A DNA stretch of 64,000 nt, from the NCBI GenBank assembly GCA_965242795.1, contig OZ251505.1, forward strand, positions 4,092,001 through 4,156,000, read 5' to 3'. A program made the translations under genes and the position numbers. How positions within the stretch are numbered: the first letter of the stretch is position 1; every line of letters starts with the position of its first letter. The notes below the pieces were generated by a model, which searched no databases, was not told where the DNA came from, and was given only the letters and a program-made list of their open reading frames with translations. The DNA is from Bin18 sp965242795 (GTDB lineage Bacteria; Desulfobacterota; Binatia; Bin18). Positions 18,267-27,463 of this stretch are shown piece by piece.

Positions 18267-19628
18267 GTGACCGCCCGCCGCCGCGTCGCTCGCCCACCCG
18301 AGGGGCGCACCGAACGCGCGTTCCTGGTCGGAGTCGACTGGCCGTCCGGCGACTCGGGAGCTGACCCGGCGCGGCTGTCCGTGCACGAATCGTTGCAGGA
18401 ACTCGGCCGCCTCGGCGCGACCGCGGGCCTGACGGTGACCGGCCACACCCTGCAAACGCTGCGCACCGGCCCGCGGCCGGCCACGTTCATCGGCGCGGGC
18501 AAGGTCGCCGAGGTCAAACGCCGCCGGCAGGAACGCGACGCCGGCGTGGTCGTCTTCGACGACGACCTGTCGCCCGCCCAGCAGCGCAACCTGGAACGCG
18601 ACTTGGCATGCAAGGTGATCGACCGCAGCCAGTTGATTCTGGACATCTTCGCCCGGCACGCCCGCAGCCAAGCCGGCAAACTCCAGGTCGAACTGGCTCA
18701 GCTCGAATACCTGCGCCCGCGACTGACCCGGCAGTGGGTGCATCTGTCGCGCCTCGGCGGCGGCGTGGGGACGCGCGGCCCGGGCGAATCGCAGTTGGAG
18801 GTGGACCGCCGGCGCGTGCGTGAACGGATCGCGAGCCTGCGGCGCAAACTGGACGAGGTGGACCGGACCCGCACCCTGCACCGCCGCGAACGCCAGCGCG
18901 TCCCGTTCCCCAGCGTCGCCCTGGTCGGCTATACCAACGCGGGGAAATCCACGTTGATGAACCGCCTGACCGACGCGTGCGTCCACGTCGCGGACAAGCT
19001 GTTCGCCACGCTCGACCCGACCAGCCGCCGGTTGGAACTTCCCGGCCGGCAGCCGGCGATCCTGGTCGACACGGTCGGCTTCATTCACAAGCTGCCCCAC
19101 CAGTTGATCGACGCGTTCAAGAGCACGCTGGAAGAAGTGCGCCGCGCGGACGTGCTGGTCCACGTGCTCGACGCGACCCATCCGCGCTGGGCTGCGCACC
19201 GCCGCATCGCCACGCGCGTGCTCGAAGAAATCGGCGCGGGCACCACGCCGGTCGTCACGGTCCTGAACAAGATCGACGGGCTCGGTCCGCAGCCCCTGAC
19301 CGGCTGGGAAACGCCGTCGGAAGTGGCCGCAAACCGCGCCCTCGAGCCGGCCGCTCCATTACGCGTTTCGGCCAAGCATGGTCTGGGCATCGGCCCGCTG
19401 ATCGCGGAGATCGCGCGTTTGTGCGGTCGCAATCAGGAAGTGCTGCACGCCGTGCTGCCGCCCGGCAGTGGTGCGTTGTTGGCGTGGTTACGGCGCAACG
19501 GGGCCGTGGTAGAAAAGGACTATACCGACGCGGGCGTGCGGATTACGGCCCGTATGTCGCCGAAGCTGGCGGGACAATTCCGCAAGCGGCTGGCGCGCCA
19601 CGGGACGCCCGACGCGGTGGCCGTCTGA
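18267..19628 (+). CDS. hflX: GTPase HflX
   Basis: A 453-residue ribosome-associated GTPase of the OBG-HflX group, which splits stalled or hibernating ribosomes. The HflX N-terminal domain (FIGAGKVAEVK, VFDDDLSPAQQRNLE) is followed by a coiled linker. The G domain has G1 GYTNAGKST, G3 DTVGF and G4 NKID. The GTG used lies 9 bases after an AAGG stretch; a TTG three codons earlier is an alternative. It follows dnaE by 34 bases. Confidence 0.95.
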   Translation: MTARRRVARPPEGRTERAFLVGVDWPSGDSGADPARLSVHESLQELGRLGATAGLTVTGHTLQTLRTGPRPATFIGAGKVAEVKRRRQERDAGVVVFDDDLSPAQQRNLERDLACKVIDRSQLILDIFARHARSQAGKLQVELAQLEYLRPRLTRQWVHLSRLGGGVGTRGPGESQLEVDRRRVRERIASLRRKLDEVDRTRTLHRRERQRVPFPSVALVGYTNAGKSTLMNRLTDACVHVADKLFATLDPTSRRLELPGRQPAILVDTVGFIHKLPHQLIDAFKSTLEEVRRADVLVHVLDATHPRWAAHRRIATRVLEEIGAGTTPVVTVLNKIDGLGPQPLTGWETPSEVAANRALEPAAPLRVSAKHGLGIGPLIAEIARLCGRNQEVLHAVLPPGSGALLAWLRRNGAVVEKDYTDAGVRITARMSPKLAGQFRKRLARHGTPDAVAV

Positions 19629-19633
19629 AGCGC

Positions 19634-20212
19634 GTGGACGTTGCGGTGCTGACGCTCCCCAACCTCATCACCCTGCTGCGCATCGGGGCGATTCCGGTCC
19701 TGGTGATCTTCCTGCTCGACGAGCGCTATACCGACGCGCTGGTCGTCTTCGTCCTGGCCGGCCTGTCGGACTCGTTGGACGGGTTGCTGGCGCGCTGGCT
19801 CAACGCGCGCACGACGTTGGGCGCCTTCATCGACCCGCTGGCCGACAAGCTGCTGCTGATCAGTTCGTTCGTGATCCTGGCCTGGGTCGGCTCCATCCCG
19901 AACTGGCTCGCGGTGCTGGTCATCAGCCGGGATTTGGTCATTCTGCTCGGCTTCATCGTGTTGTTTCTGGTCAGCGGACGCGCCATCGAGATCCGGCCCA
20001 CGCTGGTCGGCAAAGCCTGCACGTTCTTCCAGTTGCTGACGGTCAGCCAGGCGCTGGTCGGCCTGCACGACCCAGACTGGACGTTTCCGCTGCTGTGGAA
20101 CGCGAGCCTCGCCGCGACCGCGATCACGCTCGGCGTCTCCGGCTTCCAATACGTATCGCGCTCGCTGACTTGGTTCTATCGACAGGAAGACGAGCAGGAT
20201 GCTGCGCGCTGA
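19634..20212 (+). CDS. CDP-alcohol phosphatidyltransferase (PgsA / cardiolipin synthase-like)
   Basis: A 192-residue integral membrane enzyme with about five hydrophobic helices. The complete family signature DxxDGxxAR-x8-GxxxDxxxD is present as SDSLDGLLARWLNARTTLGAFIDPLADK, and these Asp residues bind the metal and the CDP group. Members make phosphatidylglycerolphosphate, phosphatidylinositol phosphate or cardiolipin; PgsA is the commonest. The GTG start is 5 bases after the hflX stop and has no strong ribosome site, so translational coupling is likely. Confidence 0.9.
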   Translation: MDVAVLTLPNLITLLRIGAIPVLVIFLLDERYTDALVVFVLAGLSDSLDGLLARWLNARTTLGAFIDPLADKLLLISSFVILAWVGSIPNWLAVLVISRDLVILLGFIVLFLVSGRAIEIRPTLVGKACTFFQLLTVSQALVGLHDPDWTFPLLWNASLAATAITLGVSGFQYVSRSLTWFYRQEDEQDAAR

Positions 20213-20282
20213 CGCCGGGCTGGATCCGTGCTTCGGAGGGATTCCGCGACAGGGAAGAAGTCCCATATCAGATGATCCTGTC

Positions 20283-20345
20283 TAATCGCCATTCCAGCGT
20301 ACGCGAGAATACAGGATATGTATCCCTGCCTTCGCAGGGATGATG
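20283..20345. repeat. Palindromic dispersed repeat
   Basis: It contains the hairpin ATCCCTGC-CTTC-GCAGGGAT at 20322-20341 followed by GATGA, and a degenerate partner (TCCAGCGTACGCGAGAATAC) to its left. The design, an 8-bp stem with a four-base loop followed by an ATGA-type end, resembles the ends of the GIY-YIG cassette near 56 kb. It lies in the convergent spacer between the phosphatidyltransferase and VOC genes. Confidence 0.55.
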
Positions 20346-20448
20346 AGAGGAAACTGACTTCAGAGCCGCCTTATCTGTAACACCCTTTCCTGAACGGCGG
20401 CTCTCACCTCGGTAACTCGATTTCGCTTCGTCAAGGGCCGCGGAGGGC

Positions 20449-20994
20449 TCAGCTTCGCGTTGAGGCCGACTTTCTGGCGCGGGTACGCTTGGAAGCCGCG
20501 GGACGTGTCTTGGCCGCGGCCCGCTTTGCAGTAGCGCGTTTCTTCGCCGGCTCAAGTGCTACCTTGTTGCACGTACACGTGCCGACTTGGTGCAGCTCGA
20601 TCACGTTGTCGAACGGGTCGCGCACGAAGACCTGATCCGAGTTCTTGCCGACCAGACCCTGAATGCTCCAATACCAGATGCCGCGCTCGTCCAGCTCCGT
20701 GCGCGCCGCCTGAATGTCCTTCACGGCCAGGGCGACGTGAGGGATGGTCGGGTCTTCTTTCTTTGAGCGGGCCATCGGCGACATGCCCTTGGCGCCCATG
20801 AGATGAATCTGCGTGGTGTTCTTGCCCTGCCCGACGTACATCCAGAAGCCGGGGATGGAGGCAATGTTCGGGCGCGCCGGGTCCGTGTCCAGGCCGAGGA
20901 CGCCGGAATAGAACTCGCGGGCTTTCTCCGCGTCTTTTTGCGTATTTCCGATCCGAATCCCGTGGTGGTGGAGTTCGACGACTTCAATAGGCAT
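20449..20994 (-). CDS. VOC-family (glyoxalase/dioxygenase fold) protein with Lys/Arg/Ala-rich tail
   Basis: A 181-residue protein. Residues 1-140 form paired beta-alpha-beta-beta-beta modules of the vicinal oxygen chelate fold. Putative metal ligands are in VELHHHGIRI, in IPHVALAVKDI and in the Glu of FDNVIELHQ. The last 35 residues (for example KKRATAKRAAAK) are a histone-H1-like basic tail not normal for this family. An AAGGAGGG site lies 6 bases before the ATG. Substrate unknown; the tail could mediate nucleic acid or polyanion binding. Confidence 0.82.
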   Translation of the reverse strand: MPIEVVELHHHGIRIGNTQKDAEKAREFYSGVLGLDTDPARPNIASIPGFWMYVGQGKNTTQIHLMGAKGMSPMARSKKEDPTIPHVALAVKDIQAARTELDERGIWYWSIQGLVGKNSDQVFVRDPFDNVIELHQVGTCTCNKVALEPAKKRATAKRAAAKTRPAASKRTRARKSASTRS

Positions 20995-21337
20995 GTGCGG
21001 CCCTCCTTCTCGCAAGACAGACGTTGCGGCTTCGTTACGCCCACAAAGCCATAGCACAAGCCGGGCCTGAAAGGGAAAGCGGATCTTGTGGGAGGGGCAA
21101 AATGGAGTTGTGGCGCTTCGTGGGTCCTGCCTCCTGCCCGCTACCATTGAGCATTACGTGCAAGATGATTTTGGCACCTCCCCCGGCTTGCATCCCGTAT
21201 TCCTAGGTTGAAAACCCTTCGACCTTTCGACAGGCTCAAGGCACCGCAAGCTCAGGGACCGGCCCGTTGAGTTTGTCGAAACGGGCGGAGGATCATCTCG
21301 TATGTAATTCCTCTGCCATTCATTCCGACATATGGCG
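20995..21337. repeat. Gene-free spacer with a TTCGACAGGCTCAAGG-type repeat
   Basis: The repeat lies at 21215-21288: CGACCTTTCGACAGGCTCAA, then AAGCTCAGGGACC, then an inverted half TTGAGTTTGTCGAAACGGGC. It is a rearranged relative of the 124-bp units near 2 kb. The rest of the spacer, upstream of the VOC gene, would hold that gene's promoter, but no convincing -35/-10 pair was seen. Confidence 0.65.
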
Positions 21338-22360
21338 TCAGCGGAACGCCGGCAGGATTTCGGAGGCGAACACGCGGACGGCCTCGCGGTCGTACAGCCC
21401 GGGACGGCGCAGGTTGATGATGAAGTGCGTCACGCCGACGTCGATATAGGCTTGGAGTTGGGCGCGGATGTCGTTCGGGCTGCCGGCCAGCACGGTTCGG
21501 CGTGCCTGTGCTTCCGTCAACCCACGCAGGTCCATCAGGCGTTGCATCACGCCGCGCAGCGCCTCGGGATCGGGATTCAGATACAACGGGGTCAGATAGG
21601 AGCGTTCGATCTCGCCACAGTCTCTTCCGATTTCCTTGCAATAGCCTTCCAGCACTTGGTTCTTTCGGGCGAATTCGTCCGGCGGCAGGATCGGGACGTT
21701 CCACATCCGGGCGTAGCGGGCCACGAGTGGGAGCGTCAGCTTTTCCCCGATTCCGCCGATCAGAATCGGCGGGTGCGGCGCCTGAACGGGCTTGGGCACG
21801 AACGGGGCATCGACCAGCGTGTAGTGGCGCCCCGCGAACGAGGCGGTCGGGTCGGCTCGCCACAGTTTCGTAATGACCTGCAGCGCTTCTTCGAGCCGTT
21901 TCGCCCGACCGCGCATGGTCGAAAATTCCACGCCGTAGGCTTCGTGCTCGCGCTCGAACCAGCCCGCGCCGATGCCGAAGACGAGCCGGCCGTTGCTGAG
22001 ATGATCCACCGTGGCCGCCATTTTGGCCAGGATGGACGGGTGCCGGAACGTGTTGCTGGTGACCAGGCAGCCGATCTCGATCCTGGACGTGGCGACCGCC
22101 ATGGCCCCGAGCAGCGTCCACGATTCGAAATTGGCCCCGTCCTGCGGGCCGATGCTCGGCAATAGGTGGTCGTTCACCCATAACGTGTCGAACCCCAACG
22201 CCTCGGCCTCGCGCCACACGTCCTGCAGTTCGGCAACGGTGGTTTGCTGTTGCGCGACTTGCAGGCCGAAGCGGATGGGCGGACTCGGCTCCGCGGCCCA
22301 GGCCGGGAAACCGAGGACCGTCAGGCACAGCAACGCCAGCAGGCACACACCGATCCGCAT
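21338..22360 (-). CDS. Secreted LLM-class (luciferase-like, probably F420-dependent) oxidoreductase
   Basis: A 340-residue (beta/alpha)8 luciferase-like protein: FGLQVAQQQTTVAELQDVW, GFDTLWVNDHLLP, EIGCLVTSNTFRHPSILAKM and RLVFGIGAGWFEREH are all standard LLM blocks. Unusually, the gene begins with a Sec signal peptide: MRIG, a hydrophobic core VCLLALLCLTVLGF, then AWA-AE as a likely cleavage site after residue 22. An AAGGGGG stretch precedes this ATG. Most LLM enzymes are cytoplasmic, so export of a flavin/F420 enzyme is notable. Substrate unknown. Confidence 0.85.
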   Translation of the reverse strand: MRIGVCLLALLCLTVLGFPAWAAEPSPPIRFGLQVAQQQTTVAELQDVWREAEALGFDTLWVNDHLLPSIGPQDGANFESWTLLGAMAVATSRIEIGCLVTSNTFRHPSILAKMAATVDHLSNGRLVFGIGAGWFEREHEAYGVEFSTMRGRAKRLEEALQVITKLWRADPTASFAGRHYTLVDAPFVPKPVQAPHPPILIGGIGEKLTLPLVARYARMWNVPILPPDEFARKNQVLEGYCKEIGRDCGEIERSYLTPLYLNPDPEALRGVMQRLMDLRGLTEAQARRTVLAGSPNDIRAQLQAYIDVGVTHFIINLRRPGLYDREAVRVFASEILPAFR

Positions 22361-22469
22361 GGGACACCCCCTTTTCGGCGGGCGTACCAACTCTCCCCGG
22401 CAGGCTCAAGCGCGTGGCCGGGGAGGCCGTCTCGGGCTTCGTATCGGAAAAGGGAGAAGGAAGCGGGGG

Positions 22470-23480
22470 CTACGAGGCAGGCGAGGCGCCTACCGGAGCG
22501 GCGGCGTCTCGTTCGACCTCGAAACCGGCATCCTCGATGAGTCGGTGCGCGGCGTCGGCGTTCTGTCCCGGCGTCGTGAGGTAGCCTTCGACGAAAATCG
22601 AATTGGCGGGATAGAAGGCCAAGCCGGACCACTTGCCCAGATACAACTCGCGGCCCGCGGCCATGCGGATTTCGCTGCGCGGGTTCAGAAAGCGCATCAG
22701 ACACAGGGCCTTGAGCCCGCGGACGGGATCGAAATCCTTGCGCGGACCGAGCGGAGTGCCGTCGATCGGGTACAGAAAATTCACGGGCACCGAATCTATG
22801 CCCAAGGCGCGCACCGCATAGGCGAGTTCGATCACGTCGTCGTCGGTTTCGCCCATGCCGACGATACCGCCGCTGCACGTGGACAGCCCGGCCCGTTTCA
22901 CGTTGTTGACCGTTTCCACGCGGTCGTCATACGTGTGGGTCGTACAGATTTCCGGGTAGAAACGGCGGCTGCTGTTCAGATTGTGGTTGACCCAGCCGAC
23001 GCCGGCGTCCTTCAGGCGGCGGGCCTGCGGCGCGCTCACCAAGCCCAGCGACACGCAGATTTCCATCTCGGGGAATTCGGCCTTGATCTGCCGCGTGGCG
23101 CGCGTCAAGTGGTCGATGTCGCGGTCCGCGGGGCCGCGGCCGCTGGTCACCATGCAGTAGCGCCGCGCTCCGGCTTCGGCCGCACGCCGCGCCCCGTCGC
23201 ACAATTCCTGTGTGGAAAGCAGTTTGTATTTATCGATCGGCGCGCGCGAAATGGACGACTGCGAACAGTAGTGGCAGTCTTCGGGGCACAGGCCGCTGCG
23301 CGCGTTCTGCAACACGCATATCTTGACCTTGCGGCCGAAGAATTTCTCGCGCACCTGAAACGCGGCGTCCAACAGCGCAGGCAAGCCCCGATCCTCGCTC
23401 TGCAGGACGGCGAGCGCATCGTTGCGTGACAGGAGCTCGCCTGCCAGCGAGGTCGTAGCCAGACGGGAAAAATCGGTCAT
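22470..23480 (-). CDS. bioB: Biotin synthase
   Basis: A 336-residue radical-SAM enzyme that inserts sulfur into dethiobiotin. The SAM [4Fe-4S] motif CxxxCxxC is CPEDCHYCSQS, with the family blocks VGMGETDDDVIELAYAVRAL and NFLYPIDGTPLG following. The ATG chosen has GAGGAATCCC upstream; in-frame codons further upstream overlap bioD. It lies 31 bases downstream of bioD as the last gene of the bioF-bioA-bioD-bioB operon. Confidence 0.97.
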   Translation of the reverse strand: MTDFSRLATTSLAGELLSRNDALAVLQSEDRGLPALLDAAFQVREKFFGRKVKICVLQNARSGLCPEDCHYCSQSSISRAPIDKYKLLSTQELCDGARRAAEAGARRYCMVTSGRGPADRDIDHLTRATRQIKAEFPEMEICVSLGLVSAPQARRLKDAGVGWVNHNLNSSRRFYPEICTTHTYDDRVETVNNVKRAGLSTCSGGIVGMGETDDDVIELAYAVRALGIDSVPVNFLYPIDGTPLGPRKDFDPVRGLKALCLMRFLNPRSEIRMAAGRELYLGKWSGLAFYPANSIFVEGYLTTPGQNADAAHRLIEDAGFEVERDAAAPVGASPAS

Positions 23481-23511
23481 GGGATTCCTCGACTCTGCGA
23501 TGACGTGGGCT

Positions 23512-24231
23512 CTATCCGAGCAGCCCTGCGAGATCAACCGCCTTGGCGAATAGGGCGCCCAACGTCTCCCGGTCCCGGCCGAGGTCGCCGCTCGGCGCAA
23601 GATGGGGAATGACGCCGCGGCACGGGGCGTCCGTCAGGCCGGCCAGCGTCTCGGCGTTGGTCATGACCGCGTCGTCCGACTCGGCGTTCGGATGGTTGAG
23701 GACGTATCCGGCCAGCGGCAATCCCCGCGTGCGGATGCAATCCAGGGTCAGCAAGGCGTGGTTCAGCGCGCCCAGCTTGGAGCCGACGACGACGAGGACG
23801 GGAATGGCCAAGTCACGCGCCAGATCGGCGAAGGAATAGCGGCCCACGAGCGGGACCAGCAGCCCGCCGGCACCCTCTACGATTGTCACGTCGTGACGCT
23901 CCGCAACGTCGGAGTAGCGTTGCACCAGCCGTGCGGGTTCGATGCGCACGCCGACCTGCCGCGCCGCCACGCTGGGCGCCACCGGCAGGGGAAAGCGGTA
24001 CGGACACAGCCGCTCCCAGTCGTCCGGCCCGTCCGCGGTCAAGCCCGCGAATCCGGCCAAGCGCACTGCGTCGTCCGGGTACAACGCGCCATCGCGTTCG
24101 GTACAGCCGGTCTCCGCGGGTTTGAGGACGCCGACGCGCTTGCCCTGCGCGGTCCACGCCGCGGCCAGCCCGCACCCGACGAGCGTCTTGCCGATGCCCG
24201 TGTCGGTGCCGGTGATGAACAGGCCGGTCAT
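23512..24231 (-). CDS. bioD: Dethiobiotin synthetase
   Basis: A 239-residue P-loop enzyme that closes the ureido ring of 7,8-diaminopelargonic acid with CO2 and ATP. The N-terminus FITGTDTGIGKT is the family Walker A, Lys38 region KPAETGC follows, and EGAGGLLVPL is the conserved active-site loop. Its ATG overlaps the bioA stop in ATGA, indicating translational coupling. Standard length. Confidence 0.96.
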   Translation of the reverse strand: MTGLFITGTDTGIGKTLVGCGLAAAWTAQGKRVGVLKPAETGCTERDGALYPDDAVRLAGFAGLTADGPDDWERLCPYRFPLPVAPSVAARQVGVRIEPARLVQRYSDVAERHDVTIVEGAGGLLVPLVGRYSFADLARDLAIPVLVVVGSKLGALNHALLTLDCIRTRGLPLAGYVLNHPNAESDDAVMTNAETLAGLTDAPCRGVIPHLAPSGDLGRDRETLGALFAKAVDLAGLLG

Positions 24232-25613
24232 GTGACGGTTCGGATGGCGTCCCGGACCATGTCGAGCAGGAAGGACAACTCCGTGTCGGTGATGCTCAAC
24301 GGCGGCATGAGGATGACGATGTTGCCCAGCGGGCGGATCATCACGCCACGTGTGCGGGCTTCCTGGATGACGCGCGCGCCGATTTTTTCCGCCGGCGCAT
24401 ACGCCGCCTTGCGTTCCGGGTCGCGCATCAGTTCGATGCCGACCATCGTGCCCCACTGCCGGACGTCGGCCACGTGGGGCAGGGGGGCGACGTCCTTGCG
24501 CAGGCGTTCCGTCAGTACGGCGATCTTGGGTTGCAGACGTTCGATCACCCGGTCGTCCTCGAAGACGTCCAGACTCGCCAGCGCCGCGGCGCAGCCGAGC
24601 GGATTGCCGGTGTAGGTGTGCCCGTGGAAGAACGTCTTGAACTCGTCGTACGGCCCAAGAAAAGCGGAAAATACTTCGTCTGTCGTGAGTGTGGCAGCCA
24701 GCGGCAGATACCCGCCGGTGAGGCCCTTGGCGACACAGAAGATGTCCGGGCTGATGCCGGCATGCTCGCAGGCGAACATCTTGCCGGTACGGCCGAACCC
24801 GGTCGCCACTTCGTCGCAGATCAGCAGGATGCCATGCTGTTGCGTCAGCGTGCGCAGGGTTTGGACGTATTCCACGGGGTGATCCCACATGCCCGCGGCG
24901 CCCTGCATCAACGGCTCGACGATGACCGCGGCGAGTTCGGCGTGGGCGTGGCGGATCTTCTCCTCGGCCTCCGTCTGCGCCGCGGCGAGCGCGTCCTCCG
25001 CGGATAGGCCGCGTTGGAAGCGGAACACGTGGGGCGGCGTCAGCCGCAGCGTGTCCGCCAACAGCGGCTTGTAGAAATGATGGAACAGTTCCGAATAGCC
25101 GACGCTGACCGCGCCGAGCGTATCGCCGTGGTAGGCTTCGACCAGCGATGCGAACCTCGTCCGGCCGGTCTCGCCTCTGAGTTGCCAGTACTGGAACGCC
25201 AGCTTGAGCGCGATTTCGGTCGCGGTCGCGCCGGCGTCCGAATAGAATACGCGCGTCAGCCCCGCGGGCGCGATTTCGACCAGCCGTTTCGCCAGCACGA
25301 TGGACGGTACGTTGGCGAGGCCGAGCATGGTCGAATGGGCGATCCGCCCGGCCTGCTCGGCGATTGCGCGGGTCAGCGCGGGATGCGTATGCCCGTGCAC
25401 GTTGCACCACAGCGACGACACTCCGTCGAGGTAGCGCCGGCCCTCGCTGTCGATCAGATAATTGCCTTCGCCCCGGACGATGACGACCGGCTCTTCCGCA
25501 AGCCAATCCTGCATCTGCGTAAACGGATGCCAGACGTAGCGATGGTCCCACGCCTTGAGATCCGCGGGCGTCGGACCGTCGTTCGCGGCTGAAGACTGGT
25601 CGGCGCGGCTCAT
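24228..25613 (-). CDS. bioA: Adenosylmethionine-8-amino-7-oxononanoate aminotransferase
   Basis: A 461-residue class III PLP aminotransferase that makes 7,8-diaminopelargonic acid. It opens with the BioA-specific DHRYVWHPFTQM, has LICDEVATGFGRTG before the PLP lysine, and the lysine itself is in CVAKGLTGGYLPL. Both ends are coupled: its start overlaps the bioF stop by four bases and its stop overlaps the bioD start by four bases. Confidence 0.96.
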   Translation of the reverse strand: MSRADQSSAANDGPTPADLKAWDHRYVWHPFTQMQDWLAEEPVVIVRGEGNYLIDSEGRRYLDGVSSLWCNVHGHTHPALTRAIAEQAGRIAHSTMLGLANVPSIVLAKRLVEIAPAGLTRVFYSDAGATATEIALKLAFQYWQLRGETGRTRFASLVEAYHGDTLGAVSVGYSELFHHFYKPLLADTLRLTPPHVFRFQRGLSAEDALAAAQTEAEEKIRHAHAELAAVIVEPLMQGAAGMWDHPVEYVQTLRTLTQQHGILLICDEVATGFGRTGKMFACEHAGISPDIFCVAKGLTGGYLPLAATLTTDEVFSAFLGPYDEFKTFFHGHTYTGNPLGCAAALASLDVFEDDRVIERLQPKIAVLTERLRKDVAPLPHVADVRQWGTMVGIELMRDPERKAAYAPAEKIGARVIQEARTRGVMIRPLGNIVILMPPLSITDTELSFLLDMVRDAIRTVT

Positions 25614-26782
25614 AAGACCCCGACTTCCTTCCCCGCGACGGCGAACGCGTCGAGTGAGCGTTCGAGTTGCGCGCGGGTGTGCGTCGCCATCGGAGTGACG
25701 CGAATACGCGAGGTGCCGTCAGGCACGGTCGGCGGCCGAATGCCGTGCGCGAACACGCCGCGGCGCAACACCGCTTCGGCCAGGGACATGGTCTGCCGCG
25801 CGTCGCCGATGATGATCGGCAGGATCTGCGAACGGGTCTCCCCGAGCCGATAGCCCAGCCCGCGCAGGCCGTCCGAGAGGAACCGGATATTGTCCCACAA
25901 CCGTTGCCGCCGCTCGGGCTCGCGTTCCACGATGTCGAGCGCAGCCAGTGCCGATGCTGCGGACGCGGGCGGCATGCCGGTCGTATAGATGAAGCTGCGT
26001 GCCCGGTTGACGAGCCAGTCGATGAGTACGCGGCTGCCGGCGACGTAGGCCCCGAGGCCGCCGAGCGCCTTGCCCAGCGTGCCCATGTGAATATCGACGT
26101 GATCCACGAGCCCCGCCTCCTCGACCAGCCCGCCACCGTGCGGCCCGAACACGCCGGTCGCATGGGCCTCGTCCACCATCAGCCACGCGTCGTAACGCCG
26201 CGCCAGTGCCACGAGTTCGGCCAGTGGAGCGAGGTCACCGTCCATGCTGAAGACCGTATCCGTCACGATCAGACGTTGGCCCGAAGGCGGGCGTGCCGCC
26301 AGCAACGCATTGAGCGCGTGGGTATCGCCGTGTGGATAAATACGCACCTCGGCGCGCGACAGTCGGCAGCCGTCGATGATGCTGGCGTGGTTCAGACTGT
26401 CGCTCAGGATGGTGTCGCCGGGACCCATCAGGGCCGACAACACGCCGACGTTGGCGTGATAACCGGTCGGAAATACCAAGGCGGCCTCGGTTTTCTTGAA
26501 CGCCGCGAGACGCGCTTCCAATTCGTGATGCACGGCCATCGAACCGGAGATGAGCCGCGAGGCACCGCTGCCGCAGCCGAACTGCTCGATAGCTCGGGCT
26601 GCGGCGCGTTTCAGCGCCGGATGGTTGGCCAAACCCAGATAGTTGTTGGACGAAAACAGCAGGACGTCGTGGCCGTTCAGGCTGACGACCGTATCCTGGG
26701 CGCCATCAACCGGACGCAGGACGCGATACAATCCGTTCTCCCTCACCTGGGCGAGGCGCGCGGTGAGAACGTCCTTCAACAT
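25610..26782 (-). CDS. bioF: 8-amino-7-oxononanoate synthase
   Basis: A 390-residue PLP alpha-oxoamine synthase that condenses pimeloyl-ACP/CoA with alanine. Visible blocks are FSSNNYLGLANHP, FGCGSGASRLISG, MVDEAHATGVFGPHGGG and the PLP lysine in TLGKALGGLGAYVAG. It is the first gene of the coupled bio operon. No strong ribosome site or recognisable BirA operator was found upstream. bioC, bioH or bioG for pimelate synthesis are not in the window. Confidence 0.96.
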   Translation of the reverse strand: MLKDVLTARLAQVRENGLYRVLRPVDGAQDTVVSLNGHDVLLFSSNNYLGLANHPALKRAAARAIEQFGCGSGASRLISGSMAVHHELEARLAAFKKTEAALVFPTGYHANVGVLSALMGPGDTILSDSLNHASIIDGCRLSRAEVRIYPHGDTHALNALLAARPPSGQRLIVTDTVFSMDGDLAPLAELVALARRYDAWLMVDEAHATGVFGPHGGGLVEEAGLVDHVDIHMGTLGKALGGLGAYVAGSRVLIDWLVNRARSFIYTTGMPPASAASALAALDIVEREPERRQRLWDNIRFLSDGLRGLGYRLGETRSQILPIIIGDARQTMSLAEAVLRRGVFAHGIRPPTVPDGTSRIRVTPMATHTRAQLERSLDAFAVAGKEVGVL

Positions 26783-26913
26783 TATTACGAGCGTCCGTTT
26801 ACAGTGACACTAATGACATCTACGAGCGGCCAATACTGCCGGAAAACGCTGCCGACAGCTACACCTGCGTTGTGATCGGTACGCAGGCGACCTTTTGAGC
26901 CCAGGGTCGAAAG

Positions 26914-27366
26914 ATGGTACGAGAAGGTATGTTGACGCCGCTGGAAAAGCTCAACGCCGCACTCCGCGACAACCGGCCGGAGGATTACGTCACCGACATG
27001 CACCGAGAGTTGGGCTTGCGGCCCATCCGATTCGCCCCAGGCGTGTCCGAATGGGAATGGCAGGCGACCAGCGCCGGCGTCCTCAACCCGTTCGGATACG
27101 TGGCCGGCGGTTCTCTCTGCGTCTTCGCCGACGAACTGTTGGGCAGCGCGATCGGTTCGGTCATGGAGGCCGGAGAGTTCGCCACGACCGCGGAACTCAA
27201 GATCAGCTTTCTCAAGCCCGTCAAGAAAGGGCTGCTCAGGGGCCGCGGCCACGTAGTACGCAAAGGGAAACGTGTCGCGTTCGTCGAAGCTCACGTTCTG
27301 AACGACGAAGACGAACCGGTCGCCACCGTCAGCAGTACATGGACCGTGGTAGCTACGAACGCATGA
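26914..27366 (+). CDS. PaaI-type hotdog-fold thioesterase
   Basis: A 150-residue hotdog-fold protein. The region NPFGYVAGGSLCVFADELLGSAIGSV is the family's core helix with the catalytic Asp/Glu neighbourhood, followed by the strands TTAELKISFLKPVKKGLLRG and AFVEAHVLNDEDEPVATVSST. Such enzymes hydrolyse acyl-CoA or aryl-CoA thioesters. It is transcribed divergently from bioF and heads a plus-strand group with a SnoaL-like gene and an LLM oxidoreductase. Confidence 0.88.
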   Translation: MVREGMLTPLEKLNAALRDNRPEDYVTDMHRELGLRPIRFAPGVSEWEWQATSAGVLNPFGYVAGGSLCVFADELLGSAIGSVMEAGEFATTAELKISFLKPVKKGLLRGRGHVVRKGKRVAFVEAHVLNDEDEPVATVSSTWTVVATNA

Positions 27367-27463
27367 ACGGCTCTATGCGGCGAGACGAGCTCGTGCGCTG
27401 CGGTCGTGACGATGGCAACGAATACGAACAGCTTTGAGTTCTGAGGGGAGAAAGGAGGGCGTA

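Noticed and set aside
22393..22425. A 9-bp hairpin between bioB and the secreted LLM gene considered as the bio operon terminator
   Set aside because: Loop of 15 bases and no T-tract on either strand; too weak to call.
26783..26913. BirA operator upstream of bioF
   Set aside because: No TGTAAAC...GTTTACA-type palindrome was found in the bioF-thioesterase spacer; only an isolated GTTTACA half-site near the bioF start.
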